From positions 3,192,734 through 3,256,733 of the forward strand of contig JABAQM010000001.1 of NCBI GenBank assembly GCA_019187105.1: a stretch of DNA of 64,000 bases, in the 5' to 3' direction. A program made the position numbers and the translations under genes. Source of the stretch: Fimbriimonadaceae bacterium (lineage in GTDB: Bacteria; Armatimonadota; Fimbriimonadia; Fimbriimonadales; Fimbriimonadaceae). Below, in pieces: positions 49,581 to 59,389 of the stretch. Each line of letters starts with the position of its first letter. Positions within the stretch are counted from its first letter, which is position 1. The notes under the pieces were generated by a model that did no database searches, had not been told where the DNA came from, and saw nothing but the letters and a program-made list of their open reading frames with translations.

Positions 49581-51377
49581 CTATTCGGCGACCTTAAGAA
49601 CGCTCAGAAACGCCTCCTGAGGGAGTTCAACGGCGCCGATTTGTTTCATGCGCTTCTTGCCCTCCTTTTGCTTTTCAAGCAGCTTGCGTTTCCGTGTAAC
49701 GTCTCCACCATAGCACTTGGCGATAACGTTCTTCCGGAAGGGCTTGACCGACTCGGCCGCGATGATCTTGGCCCCGATCGCGGCCTGAATTCTAACCTCG
49801 TACTGTTGTCTTGGAACCACCTTCCGCAATTGCTCGACCATTGCCCGTGCCCGCTGATACGCAAACTCTCCGCTGACAATGAAAGAGAGGGCATCAACAA
49901 CATCGCCGTTTAGCATGATATCGACCTTCTTGAGATCAGACCGCATGTACTCGGAAAGCTCGTAATCGAAACTGGCGTAGCCTCTCGTGCTGGATTTCAA
50001 CTTATCGAAGAAGTCGAGGAGGATCTCCGCCAAGGGAAGGGTGTAATGGAGAATGACGCGATTGGTCGTTGGGTATTCGGTCCGGACATAAATGCCTCGG
50101 CGGTCTTGACACAGCGTCATCGCCGCCCCCACATATTCGTTGGGGCACATGATCGTTGCGCTCACTGCGGGTTCTTCGATGAAGGCAATCTCGGTGGAGT
50201 GAGGCATAAGGCTAGGGTTGCTCACATGCACGACATCGGAGTTCGTCTTATGAACGATGTAATCCACGCTGGGTGAAGTCAAAATGAGGTCAAGGCCAAA
50301 CTCACGTTCGAGGCGTTCGCGTGTGATCTCCATGTGGAGCAGCCCCAAGAAACCGCATCGATAGCCGAAGCCGAGCGCTGCCGAGCTTTCCGGCTCGAAG
50401 TCCAGTGCGGCATCGTTCAGCTTGAGCTTGTCCAGGGCATCTCGAAGCTCCTGGTAGTCCTCACCATCGCTGGGATAGAGACCACAGAACACCATCGGCT
50501 TGGCCTTCCGGTAGCCGGCAAGTGGCTCCGTCGCCGGGTTGTGGGCGCTCGTAACGGTGTCTCCTACGCCCGCGTCCCCGATGGCCTTCATCGATGCCGT
50601 GATGAAGCCAACCTCGCCGGTTTCGAGGGCGGTCGTGCGGTCCAAGCTCGGTCGAAAGACGCCAACCGTGTCCACGTCGAACGTCGCGCCCGTGGACATC
50701 ATCCGGATCCGGTCACCCGGTCGAACGGAACCATCCACAACGCGTACGTAGGCAACCGCTCCCTGGTAACTGTCGAAATGAGAGTCGAAGATCAGGGCGC
50801 GAAGTGGCCGATCGGCATGGCCTTTGGGGAAAGGAACTCGCTGGACAACGGCTTCAAGAATGTCGTCGATTCCGATGCCCGTTTTTGCCGAGGTCAGAAC
50901 CGCGTCGTCGGCGATAATGGCAACCGCGCTTTCGATTTCCTCCCGGGCCCGGTCGACATCGGCGTGTGGTAAGTCGATTTTATTGATGACAGGAACGATT
51001 TCCAGGTTTTGGTTCATTGCCATCGCCGCGTTGGCGATCGTCTGCGCTTCCACACCCTGGCTGGCATCCACGACTAACAGGGCGCCCTCACACGCGGCAA
51101 GCGACCGAGAAACCTCGTAAGTGAAGTCCACGTGTCCGGGCGTATCGATCAGGTTTAGCTGGTAGGTTTCCCCGTTCGATGCCGTGTAGCTAAGTCGAAC
51201 AGCCGTCATTTTGATCGTAATCCCTCGCTCACGCTCGATATCCATCGTATCGAGCATTTGCTCTTGTGCTTGTCCGCGGATGGCGCCGCAGCGCTCGATG
51301 ATGCGGTCGGCGAGGGTCGACTTGCCGTGATCGATATGCGCGATGATGCAGAAATTCCGGATATGGTCCTGGTTCAT
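49581..51377 (-). CDS. lepA: elongation factor 4 (back-translocase)
   Basis: This is a 598-residue translational GTPase. The G1 motif is [15 protein letters not shown]2/G3 include [12 protein letters not shown] and [12 protein letters not shown], and G4 is [13 protein letters not shown]. The C-terminal LepA domain carries the signature [20 protein letters not shown]. It acts on stalled ribosomes. The length matches the family. It is divergent from the AraC-type regulator, with only 38 bp between starts. Confidence 0.97.
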   Translation of the reverse strand: MNQDHIRNFCIIAHIDHGKSTLADRIIERCGAIRGQAQEQMLDTMDIERERGITIKMTAVRLSYTASNGETYQLNLIDTPGHVDFTYEVSRSLAACEGALLVVDASQGVEAQTIANAAMAMNQNLEIVPVINKIDLPHADVDRAREEIESAVAIIADDAVLTSAKTGIGIDDILEAVVQRVPFPKGHADRPLRALIFDSHFDSYQGAVAYVRVVDGSVRPGDRIRMMSTGATFDVDTVGVFRPSLDRTTALETGEVGFITASMKAIGDAGVGDTVTSAHNPATEPLAGYRKAKPMVFCGLYPSDGEDYQELRDALDKLKLNDAALDFEPESSAALGFGYRCGFLGLLHMEITRERLEREFGLDLILTSPSVDYIVHKTNSDVVHVSNPSLMPHSTEIAFIEEPAVSATIMCPNEYVGAAMTLCQDRRGIYVRTEYPTTNRVILHYTLPLAEILLDFFDKLKSSTRGYASFDYELSEYMRSDLKKVDIMLNGDVVDALSFIVSGEFAYQRARAMVEQLRKVVPRQQYEVRIQAAIGAKIIAAESVKPFRKNVIAKCYGGDVTRKRKLLEKQKEGKKRMKQIGAVELPQEAFLSVLKVAE

Positions 51378-51415
51378 CGCGGCTGCGTCAGTGTACCGCC
51401 GGGCCTGTCAGTTAG

Positions 51416-52651
51416 ATGTCACAATCAAATCTGAGAAACATGAGCCGTTCCTTGATCAATTTGTCGTTTCCTCGCCCGGCAAAGGGATGGAAGCTGGATA
51501 TGGCGACACCGTGCCCGCACCTACCCATCGGAACGGAAATTGGGTGGCAATCGGCTGGAGGGCCGGCCAAGCACCCAGCCCGGATGCTGGGTACCACGCT
51601 CACGATCGACCTGCCTCCTGGCATGAGCCGAGTTCACTTGGTTGGTATCTTCGGCCTGTGGTCCGCTCCGACCGTTGAACCGCCAGGCAGTCAGGGCGCC
51701 ACGCTTGGCTGGCTCAGAGGCGAGTCGACTATTCGAACCGTTGCCCTCGTTGCCGGCCGTCACTACGATGACGCCGCCAAGAGCGTGAAAATCCAGCGTT
51801 CGAACGGAGACGGCACCAGCATCGAAACGCTTGGCGCCACTGAGGTTGATGGTCGCTGTTACCGGGTTGACATTCTTACAATTGACGTCCCACAGGGGGC
51901 CGACCGACTCTCGTTCCACGACACGGGAACCGTAGCAAGTTTCGTCATCTTTGATGCCCTTGCCGAAGTCGAGAAGCCAACGGCGTGCCCCTTCAGGGAG
52001 GCCAGCGGAGGGGTGTCGCTGGCCGAGGTCGGCGCGATCATTCGACTCGCCGACCAAAAGCGTTTTCAGCAGGCCCTTGCTCAGCTGAGCAGCGGCATTC
52101 GCCAGCTCTCCGACCTCGACGAGGGACGCAGCCTCGCATTGACGTTCCTCGCCGTGATCGTCGCCGCCCTGCTGGAACTGGGAGGGTCGAGAGACCTGCA
52201 CCGCCTGCAGCTCGAAGCAGCGCGTGAGTTTGACCGACTTCAGAGCACCCACGACATTGCGGACCGGGTCTCGAATCTGTTACTAGCCGTGACTCACCCG
52301 CATTTCGTCCGCGAGAAGTCCCACACCGACAATCTGATCGAGGATGCGATCCGGTATGTCGGTCGCCACTTTGCCCGCGACATCAGTGATGAGGAGATGG
52401 CCAGAAACCTCGGGCTTAGCACGTCGCACTTCCGCTACCTGTTCAAGCAGGCAACCGGGATTCCGTTTCACAAGTACGTGATCGCATCCCGCCTCGAAAT
52501 GGCGCGCCAGATGCTGCTGGAGTCCGAGATGTCAATTTCGGAGGTTGCGGGGAGTGTGGGCTTTGCCAGTCCTGCGCACTTTACGCGGGCCTTTAATCAG
52601 CGATTCGGCAGTTCACCTAAGGTCCTTCGCTCAGCTCGGTCGATGGCCTAG
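51416..52651 (+). CDS. AraC family transcriptional regulator with unrecognised N-terminal domain
   Basis: This is a ~411-residue protein. The last ~100 residues form a typical double HTH of AraC/XylS type: DISDEEMARNLGLSTSHFRY, FKQATGIPFHKYVIASRLEMA, ISEVAGSVGFASPAHFTRAF and NQRFGSSP. Residues ~30-190 are a beta-rich domain (TLTIDLPPGMSRVHLVGIFG, RVDILTIDVPQGADRLSFHD) that resembles a carbohydrate-binding or NPCBM-like fold, but I do not recognise it. A helical linker follows. The start ATG at 51416 is followed by others at 51440 and 51500. It likely senses a ligand and controls a distant operon. Confidence 0.85.
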   Translation: MSQSNLRNMSRSLINLSFPRPAKGWKLDMATPCPHLPIGTEIGWQSAGGPAKHPARMLGTTLTIDLPPGMSRVHLVGIFGLWSAPTVEPPGSQGATLGWLRGESTIRTVALVAGRHYDDAAKSVKIQRSNGDGTSIETLGATEVDGRCYRVDILTIDVPQGADRLSFHDTGTVASFVIFDALAEVEKPTACPFREASGGVSLAEVGAIIRLADQKRFQQALAQLSSGIRQLSDLDEGRSLALTFLAVIVAALLELGGSRDLHRLQLEAAREFDRLQSTHDIADRVSNLLLAVTHPHFVREKSHTDNLIEDAIRYVGRHFARDISDEEMARNLGLSTSHFRYLFKQATGIPFHKYVIASRLEMARQMLLESEMSISEVAGSVGFASPAHFTRAFNQRFGSSPKVLRSARSMA

Positions 52652-53340
52652 CTGGCCTCGGCTTGTGGCTGGGTACTGGATTGCTTGGTCCTGCCGGAAA
52701 CAATAAAGTCGACCCTGCTTGCGATGTTCAACGCATGGTCGGCGATCCGCTCTAGGTGGTGAATCGCGAGGAGAACCCAGCTTGCGGCCACGACCTGCCC
52801 AGGATCAGACTGCATGTTGCCATGAATCTGGCGGCGAAGTTCACGATAGAGCTCATCGATCTCGTCTTCCCGCTTTCGGATCGAGCCCACCATCGGGAAG
52901 TCGCGCCGAACAAAGGCGTCGATAGCCTCGGCGATCATGGCGCGTACAGCCGAACCCATCTTGCGGAGGTCGATGAAATCGGTGGACCCGAGCTCCTGTT
53001 CAATCTTCATGCCGCATTTGGCGATGTCGACGGCCAGGTCGCCAATTCTCTCAATGTCGGTGATGATCTTGAGGGTCGATCCGACGATGCGAAAATCCGT
53101 CGCTACCGGCTGTTGGAGGGCCAGCATTCGAAGGCAACGATTCTCAATATCTTGATCGAATCGATCGACCTCGTCGTCAGCTTCAAGGACTTCAAAGGCG
53201 AGCCGGGAGTCCAAGGTGCAAAGCGATTCTATGGCACGTCCAACCATGGATTCGGCTGCCGTCGCCATGGCCAGCAACTCGTGTTCGAGATGCCTCATTT
53301 CGATTGCGAAAGCCTGAGTATGTTGCGGTTGCACTGCCAT
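52648..53340 (-). CDS. phoU: phosphate transport system regulator PhoU
   Basis: This 230-residue protein has the tandem PhoU three-helix repeats: EMRHLEHELLAMATAAESMVGRAIE, quoted as HELLAMATAAESMVGRAI, and DFRIVGSTLKIITDIERIGDLAVDIAK, quoted as LKIITDIERIGDLAVDI, then HHLERIADHALNIASRV. It represses the Pho response by controlling PhoR with the Pst transporter. ATG 53340 is taken because the family start fits there; the frame opens to 53403 with a low-complexity extension. It converges with and overlaps the AraC-type gene by 4 bp. pst genes are not in the window. Confidence 0.93.
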   Translation of the reverse strand: MAVQPQHTQAFAIEMRHLEHELLAMATAAESMVGRAIESLCTLDSRLAFEVLEADDEVDRFDQDIENRCLRMLALQQPVATDFRIVGSTLKIITDIERIGDLAVDIAKCGMKIEQELGSTDFIDLRKMGSAVRAMIAEAIDAFVRRDFPMVGSIRKREDEIDELYRELRRQIHGNMQSDPGQVVAASWVLLAIHHLERIADHALNIASRVDFIVSGRTKQSSTQPQAEAS

Positions 53341-53426
53341 AGCTGGTGGAGGCGACGGATGGTTGCCACCGGTGCCCAAATACTCTAGACGAAATCCGGC
53401 CACACAGCGGCGCCACGCCGAGACAT

Positions 53427-54344
53427 TTAGCCGAGACTTAGAGGAAAGTGACAGATCGCTTGGTGAGGATCATCCTTTTCCGCACTCGGTTCGTCCATTA
53501 TGCATCGATTTTGCGCAATATGACACCTTGGTGCAAAACGGCAACCCGATAAAGTGTCACCACCACCGCCTATTTCTCCCGAAAGACCTTTCGGAATGAT
53601 CCCAATCGTGTCGATTGTTGGCGCAGAATCCAGGAGCGCACGGGTGTAGGGATGCCTGGGAGCGGCAAAAATCGATTCAGCCTCCCCTTGCTCGACGATT
53701 TGGCCAAGGTACATCACCAATATGCGGTCGGCCAAGTAGCGAACCGTGCCAAGATCGTGGGAGATGTAAACCAGAGCACAGCCCATCTCCTCTTGTAAGT
53801 CCTTTAGCAGGTTCAGGATTTGCGCTTGGATGCTGAGGTCGAGTGCCGCCGTTGGTTCGTCGCAGATGACAATGGGGGGCTTAAGAGCGAGTGCGCGAGC
53901 GATTGCCGCTCGCTGGCGCTGTCCTCCACTAAGCTGGTGGGGAAACCGGTCCGCATGGTCCGCTGAGAGCCCGACCTTCAACAGCAGGTCAGAGGCATCG
54001 ATCGCCTTGGAGGCGAGTGCCGCCGGTTCTTCGATCGATCTCCGAAGAGTCCATCGCGGATCGAGGCTGGCATTGGGATCCTGCCAAACCATTCCCACAT
54101 CCTCGGTCATCCCGCGATAGGGCCCATTAATCGGCCGACCCTTGATCGAGATGGACCCCCCGGCAATCGGCTGCAGTCCGAGGATCGCTCTGGCTATCGT
54201 CGTCTTGCCACAACCTGATTCACCGACGATGGTCAAGGTTTCGCCGGGTGCTACGGTAAACGACACGCGGTCCACTGCTCGGAATGTGCCGTCTCGCTGC
54301 GGATACTCCACAACGAGATCCTTGACCTCCAAGATTGGTGTCAA
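53427..54344 (-). CDS. oligopeptide/dipeptide ABC transporter ATP-binding protein (OppF/DppF-like)
   Basis: This 305-residue ATPase has Walker A (GESGCGKTTIARAIL), Q-loop, LSGGQRQRAAIARAL signature, Walker B (VICDEPTAALDLS) and H-loop (YISHDLGTV). The C-terminal oligopeptide-family domain with GCRFAPRCHIAQNRC is present, which marks the Opp/Dpp group. No permease or binding protein gene is adjacent, so its partners are elsewhere. It is the last gene of the purL operon and overlaps nadK by 4 bp. Confidence 0.9.
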   Translation of the reverse strand: MTPILEVKDLVVEYPQRDGTFRAVDRVSFTVAPGETLTIVGESGCGKTTIARAILGLQPIAGGSISIKGRPINGPYRGMTEDVGMVWQDPNASLDPRWTLRRSIEEPAALASKAIDASDLLLKVGLSADHADRFPHQLSGGQRQRAAIARALALKPPIVICDEPTAALDLSIQAQILNLLKDLQEEMGCALVYISHDLGTVRYLADRILVMYLGQIVEQGEAESIFAAPRHPYTRALLDSAPTIDTIGIIPKGLSGEIGGGGDTLSGCRFAPRCHIAQNRCIMDEPSAEKDDPHQAICHFPLSLG

Positions 54345-55219
54345 TGGTCTTCAACCTCATCGGGAATCGCGCCCTTGTTCCAGAACATCCGCTGGCTGAG
54401 CTTGACGATGAAGTCGTCCTCGTCGATGCTGACTAACCGGGTGACCCGCGGAGAACTGGTAATCCGCACCCGGTCTCGGGCGAGGAGGTGGAGGCGGCTG
54501 GTTCCGTCACAGGACAGAACAGCGTCACCTTCTGTCTGAAGGCTCAGTTCGATGACCGAATCCTTATGGAGAATCAAGGGACGTGCCGAGAGCGTGTGCG
54601 GTGTTAGGGCGGTCAACAAGAGGGCGTGCACCGTCGGATCGACGATGGGGCCGCCCGCCGAAAGGTTGTATGCCGTACTGCCAGTGGGGCTTGCGACAAT
54701 CACCCCGTCGGCTGGGTAGGTGGTCAGGTGGTAGTCGCCGACCTTGACCTGGATCGAGATCATCTGCGTGGTTGCGGCCCGCTGCAACGCCGCCTCATTT
54801 AGGCAGTGGAGACTTGCCACCGTGACCTCACCGCGCACGAGGTCGGCCTGCACCATCATTCGCTCCTCAATCCTAGCCCCTCCATCGAAAAACTGGCTGA
54901 GGGCGGCACCGATCTCATTGGGCCGACACTGAGTGACAAAGCCAAATCGGCCGTAGTAGACGCCCAAAATCGGCGTTCCGGACGAGGAACAGATGTGGGC
55001 GGCCCGAATCAAGGTGCCGTCTCCACCGAAGGTGATCAGAAGATCGGCATCGGCTAGCCGATCGGTCGGCAGAGGGTCGATTCCGATGAGCGGCGAGGCT
55101 TCCCGATCTGAATACGATTCGATCTGGTGCTTGCGAAGCCAATCCCTTGTTTGGACAGCGGCCTCTATCGCATCGGGCCGATGCACGTTGACGAGCAAGT
55201 TAACCCGAGCGTGCTTCAC
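54341..55219 (-). CDS. nadK: NAD kinase
   Basis: This 292-residue enzyme makes NADP+ from NAD+ and ATP. Motifs are LLITFGGDGTLIRAAH (catalytic GGDGT), GVYYGRFGFVTQC, LNEAALQRAATTQMI and the ATP-binding GSTAYNLSAGGPIVDP. The length is typical. It overlaps both neighbours by 4 bp (ATGA with the TPR gene), so translation is coupled. NAD synthetase lies at 11914-12774 in the same window. Confidence 0.95.
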   Translation of the reverse strand: MKHARVNLLVNVHRPDAIEAAVQTRDWLRKHQIESYSDREASPLIGIDPLPTDRLADADLLITFGGDGTLIRAAHICSSSGTPILGVYYGRFGFVTQCRPNEIGAALSQFFDGGARIEERMMVQADLVRGEVTVASLHCLNEAALQRAATTQMISIQVKVGDYHLTTYPADGVIVASPTGSTAYNLSAGGPIVDPTVHALLLTALTPHTLSARPLILHKDSVIELSLQTEGDAVLSCDGTSRLHLLARDRVRITSSPRVTRLVSIDEDDFIVKLSQRMFWNKGAIPDEVEDH

Positions 55220-56700
55220 GATCCGGACTTCAAACGCTCCAAGTTCTTTTTGGCCTCGGCGAAGTTTGGATCGACTTTGAGTGCCTGCTCCAAGACCTGT
55301 ATCGCCGCCGCCCTCTTGTTCAGCCTCTCGAGGGTGATCGCCAAGTTGTTGTAGGCGACAACGAACTTGCGGTCGAGCTCGATACTCTTCCTAAAGGCTT
55401 TTTCTGCTTCGGCGAGCTTGTTGTCTTCCAGCAGTCCAAGTCCGACACCGTTGTGTCCGCCTGGATTCTTTGGGTCCGCCTTGACGACGAACTGGAAGTG
55501 ATACCGGGCGCCAGGCTTGTCGTTGCTAACCCAAAGCGCGTTGGCAAGGTCGAGTCGCACGCCATGCAGCGAGGGCTCCTTCCGAATCAGGTCCTTCCAA
55601 ATCTCGATTGCCTTGTCGGTTTGGCCCAGCTTGGCATGCGTGGCGGCAAGACTCAGTTGGGCGTCGCGGCTCTGAGTGTTGAGCCCGGCCAAGCGCTGAA
55701 AGAGGGGCAACGCAAGGTCATACTCGCCCCGCTTGTATCGGATCAAGCCAAGGTTGTTCAGCGTGTCGACATCATTGGGTTCCAGGGCAAGCGCCTTCTC
55801 GTAAGCCTCGATCGCGCCCTCAAACTGGTTGGATCCGGCGCGCAGAACCCCGAGGTTGAACCAATAGGAAGCCGATAGGTTCTCTCCGTTCTTCAAAGCT
55901 TCCAGCACCGATAATGATTCGGACTTCTTTCCGAGCCGGGCGTAGATTTCAGATAAGACCATGCCGACCTTGGGCTCGGGCGTGCGGGGATGCCACGCCC
56001 GCTGCAGGTATTTGAGGGCTGACTCGTCCTGCCGAAGTCGTGCGAAAGCAAAGCCGGCGTTTCGCGCAAACGTCATTTCGGCCGGCTTGAGATCAGATGC
56101 CCGGGCGTAGGACGCCGCCGCATCGGCGGTCTGCTGAGATTGCTCGTACGCCGCCCCCAGGTTGTTGAGGGTGTAGGGATCCTCAGGTGAAAGCTCCAGA
56201 GCCCGCTTGAGAGGTCCAACGGCCTCTTGTGGCTTTTTCAACTTGAGATAGGCCACCCCGATGTTGTAGTGCGCTTCGGCTTGCTTCGGATTGATTTGAA
56301 GGAGCGATTCGAAGGACCGGATCGCGTCCGCGAAGCGCTCCGCCGACATGTAGGCATTGCCCAGGTTGTTAAGGACTTCGACGTTCGTTGGCTGGAGCTT
56401 CTTCGCGGCTTCGAGCGGCGGGATCGCCAGTGCAGGCTCGCTTCGCCGAAGGTGGAGGAAGCCCTTCCACGAGAGGGCATCGATGTACTCAGGCTTTTTG
56501 GCAAGAAGGGCGTCGACCGCTTTCAAGGCATCCTCAACCTTGCCATCCCGATATAGGTCGCGGGCGACTTTAAGCTCAGCGACGTCGTCGGCGGTCTGAG
56601 CAACGGAGGCCGTAGCGATTGCCGTGCAAGTCAGAACGACGATGAACAGGCGACAAAGTCCTGCCCTGAGCGTCCCCACAAGTGAGCGGCGGATTGCCAC
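55216..56700 (-). CDS. secreted or membrane-tethered TPR-repeat protein
   Basis: The protein has 494 residues from a GTG at 56700, 4 bp after the purL stop with GGAG 7 bp upstream. A signal or anchor (LFIVVLTCTAIATASVAQ) precedes about twelve tetratricopeptide repeats, for example AIRSFESLLQINPKQAEAHY, AVGPLKRALELSPEDPYTL and AIEAYEKALALEPNDVDTL. An ATG further upstream would lie inside purL. TPR proteins assemble complexes; no partner can be named. It is second in the purL operon and overlaps nadK. Confidence 0.88.
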   Translation of the reverse strand: MAIRRSLVGTLRAGLCRLFIVVLTCTAIATASVAQTADDVAELKVARDLYRDGKVEDALKAVDALLAKKPEYIDALSWKGFLHLRRSEPALAIPPLEAAKKLQPTNVEVLNNLGNAYMSAERFADAIRSFESLLQINPKQAEAHYNIGVAYLKLKKPQEAVGPLKRALELSPEDPYTLNNLGAAYEQSQQTADAAASYARASDLKPAEMTFARNAGFAFARLRQDESALKYLQRAWHPRTPEPKVGMVLSEIYARLGKKSESLSVLEALKNGENLSASYWFNLGVLRAGSNQFEGAIEAYEKALALEPNDVDTLNNLGLIRYKRGEYDLALPLFQRLAGLNTQSRDAQLSLAATHAKLGQTDKAIEIWKDLIRKEPSLHGVRLDLANALWVSNDKPGARYHFQFVVKADPKNPGGHNGVGLGLLEDNKLAEAEKAFRKSIELDRKFVVAYNNLAITLERLNKRAAAIQVLEQALKVDPNFAEAKKNLERLKSGS

Positions 56701-56704
56701 CTGG

Positions 56705-58960
56705 TTACTCCGACATAAGGTTGGGAATGACATTCTCGTAGATCTCGCGGCAGTGGCTCCGCTGTTCATTGATGACCGCCTTGCCTTGGTACGACAAAGA
56801 ATACGCGTCTGATTCCGGGTCCAGGGTGCCAATCTTTCGGCAAGAAAGCCCCTTGACGCCAGCAACGTTTGCCAATTCGTCGAATTGCTTTACATCGATA
56901 AGGACAAGCACTCGTCCGCTCCACTCTCCAAACAGGTCGGAGACATCCAAACCCGTTGCAACTGGACAGTCGGCTTGGATGCCGCCGTGCCAGATCGCCA
57001 ACTCGGCGAGTGCAAAGGCAAGCCCTCCCTCCGAGATGTCGTGAGCAACCTTGGCTAGCTTGAGTTCTCCGATCTCGACGAGTACGTCGTTCAGGTCACG
57101 TTCCCGGGCCAGGTCGGGTCCTTCGGGAACACCATGCTCCACCCCGCAAACTTCGGCAAGATATTCCGAGGCACCAATCCCTTGAGAGGCAGACCAGGCC
57201 GGCCTGGAATACTCGAGGAGGACAATGGTGGCGGGGGCGTCGATGCGTTCCATGATCGCGCTTTCAGCGTCGACGAGCACGCCGAGGGCGCCAATGAGAG
57301 GGGTCGGCAAGACTTCTCCCAGCTCGCTCTCGTTATAGAAACTGACGTTGCCGCTGATCACTGGCGTCCCGAGGGCCTCGGAAGCATCGGCAATTCCCCG
57401 CACCGCTCGCTCAAACTGCCAAAAAACGCTTGGGTACTGGGGGTTGCCGAAATTTAGACCGTCCGTAAGCGCTACGGGCTTCGCGCCCAGGCATGCGACG
57501 TTTCTCGTAGCCTCGACTGCTGCCAGCATCCCGCCGCATTGGGGATCTGCATAGGTCCAGCGGGCATTGCCATCAATCTTGACCACGATGGCTTTGCGGG
57601 TTTCCCGTAGCGCGATCACCGATCCATCAGAAGCGCCCGGTCCCACCGCCGTCCGAGTTTGAACTTCCTGGTCGTATTGCTGCCAGACCCACCGCCTCGA
57701 TGAAAGATTTGGACTCGCCAAAAGCTTCTTAAGGCTTTCCGCAGGATTGCAGGGCGGCAGGGAGGCCGGCGTCCAACGTTGTCGTTCCTCGAATTCGGCC
57801 GGCACCTCAATCGGAGTGGAATACGTGGGGCAGCGGTCAGTAAGCAGGTCTGGCGGTACGTCGACAATCCTTTCTCCCTTGCGAGAGATTCTGACCCTGC
57901 GATCGTCGGTCACTTCACCGATCACCTCCGCGTGTACTCCCCACTTGTGGAAGACATCGATGACTTCTTGCTCGCGTCCGGCTGCGGCAACGGCCAGCAT
58001 CCGTTCCTGGCTCTCGCTAAGCATCATCTCATACGCCGAGATGTCTTCCTCGCGGGTGGGCACGCGATCCAAATCGATGCGCATTCCAACCCCACCCTTG
58101 CTGGCCATCTCCGTAGTCGAGCAGGTCAGCCCTGCCGCGCCCATGTCCTGGATGGCGACGACAGCACCAGTTTCCAGGGCCTCCAGGGTGGCCTCGATCA
58201 GAAGCTTTTCCGCAAAGGGGTCACCAATTTGAACGTTCGGCCGCTTAGCGTCGCTGTCTTCACCCAGAGCGTCGCTGGCAAACGTTGCGCCGTGAATCCC
58301 ATCCTTGCCGGTTGCGGCCCCAAGGTAGATGACTTTGTTTCCCGCTCCTTGCGCAGCTGCCGTCGCGATAGAACGCATCGGGACCGTGCCGACCGACATC
58401 GCGTTTACCAGTGGATTGCCGCTGTAGCGCGGGTGAAACATGAGATCGCCGGCGACGGTTGGGACACCAACGCAGTTGCCATAGCCGGCGATGCCCGCGA
58501 CAACATGCTCGAAGAGGTGACGGTTGCGCTCGACAATCCCGTCAGGAGCTTCACCCTTCCGGAGCGGGCCGAATCGAAGTGAATTGAGCGAAGCGATCGG
58601 TCGCGCCCCCATCGTAAAGATGTCGCGAATGATCCCGCCCACACCGGTTGCTGCCCCCTGGTAGGGTTCGACTGCACTCGGATGGTTGTGGCTCTCGACC
58701 TTCATGGTAACGCCGATTCCATCGCCGATATCGACAACTCCTGCGTTTTCGAGCCCGGAACCTGCCATGGCCTCCCGGTACTTCTTAAAGTAAGCGAGAA
58801 TGGGACGGGAATACTTGTATCCGCAATGCTCGCTCCACATCACGGCGAACATGCCGAGTTCCGTTAGGGTAGGTTGGCGTCCAAGCAGTTGAAGTATGAG
58901 GTCGTGCTCAGAGTCGGTTAGCCCCATCGACCGATGGACATCGGGAGCTAAGACAGCCAT
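56705..58960 (-). CDS. purL: phosphoribosylformylglycinamidine synthase subunit II
   Basis: This ~751-residue enzyme is the short form that needs PurS and PurQ. The FGAM synthase signature ESHNHPSAVEPYQGAATGVGG, IQDMGAAGLTCSTTEMASKGG and the C-terminal HDISEGGLAFALAELAI are present. It converts FGAR to FGAM in purine synthesis. ATG 58960 is taken; the frame extends to 58996. purS and purQ are not adjacent. It leads the purL-TPR-nadK-oppF-like operon. Confidence 0.95.
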   Translation of the reverse strand: MAVLAPDVHRSMGLTDSEHDLILQLLGRQPTLTELGMFAVMWSEHCGYKYSRPILAYFKKYREAMAGSGLENAGVVDIGDGIGVTMKVESHNHPSAVEPYQGAATGVGGIIRDIFTMGARPIASLNSLRFGPLRKGEAPDGIVERNRHLFEHVVAGIAGYGNCVGVPTVAGDLMFHPRYSGNPLVNAMSVGTVPMRSIATAAAQGAGNKVIYLGAATGKDGIHGATFASDALGEDSDAKRPNVQIGDPFAEKLLIEATLEALETGAVVAIQDMGAAGLTCSTTEMASKGGVGMRIDLDRVPTREEDISAYEMMLSESQERMLAVAAAGREQEVIDVFHKWGVHAEVIGEVTDDRRVRISRKGERIVDVPPDLLTDRCPTYSTPIEVPAEFEERQRWTPASLPPCNPAESLKKLLASPNLSSRRWVWQQYDQEVQTRTAVGPGASDGSVIALRETRKAIVVKIDGNARWTYADPQCGGMLAAVEATRNVACLGAKPVALTDGLNFGNPQYPSVFWQFERAVRGIADASEALGTPVISGNVSFYNESELGEVLPTPLIGALGVLVDAESAIMERIDAPATIVLLEYSRPAWSASQGIGASEYLAEVCGVEHGVPEGPDLARERDLNDVLVEIGELKLAKVAHDISEGGLAFALAELAIWHGGIQADCPVATGLDVSDLFGEWSGRVLVLIDVKQFDELANVAGVKGLSCRKIGTLDPESDAYSLSYQGKAVINEQRSHCREIYENVIPNLMSE

Positions 58961-59357
58961 TACCAGGATTATATCCCTGGGGTTCCTCCTGTTCATGGCC
59001 GCCTGCGGCAGCAGGGGCGACTGGGTTGGCCAATGGAAAGGGAACCACGGGCTGCCGGGCCGCGAGGGTGATCATCCGGGAGTCGTCGTGACGATGAACT
59101 CGGTCTCCCTGACTATCGATCGCCAAGGCAAGTTTGTTCTAATAGAGGCTGGACTGCCCCGGACGGGGTCTGTTTCGATGAACGGCGACACCGCAGAATT
59201 GGTCGTGATCACAAAGATGGGTTCAGAAGTATCAAAGACGAAGCCAGAACCAGTGATTACGCTCCGGAAGCTATCTCCAAACGAACTAGAGATGCACGAT
59301 CCTGGCGCGTTTGTGAAGACACCGGTCAAACTAAGACGCGAAACGTCGGCGGAATAA
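58896..59357 (+). CDS. lipoprotein of unknown function
   Basis: This up-to-153-residue protein has a hydrophobic stretch (ISLGFLLFMAAC) with a lipobox MAAC, so it is probably a lipoprotein of ~110 mature residues with a beta-rich domain (VVVTMNSVSLTIDRQGKFVL, TAELVVITKMG). The real start is unclear: the in-frame ATG at 58896 lies inside the divergent purL start region and gives an unlikely leader. A non-ATG start between 58940 and 58980 is more probable. The family is not recognised. It lies 32 bp upstream of lemA. Confidence 0.6.
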   Translation: MRSCSESVSPIDRWTSGAKTAITRIISLGFLLFMAACGSRGDWVGQWKGNHGLPGREGDHPGVVVTMNSVSLTIDRQGKFVLIEAGLPRTGSVSMNGDTAELVVITKMGSEVSKTKPEPVITLRKLSPNELEMHDPGAFVKTPVKLRRETSAE

Positions 59358-59389
59358 CGTCCGTACAAAGCGGGGTAGACACTCAAATA

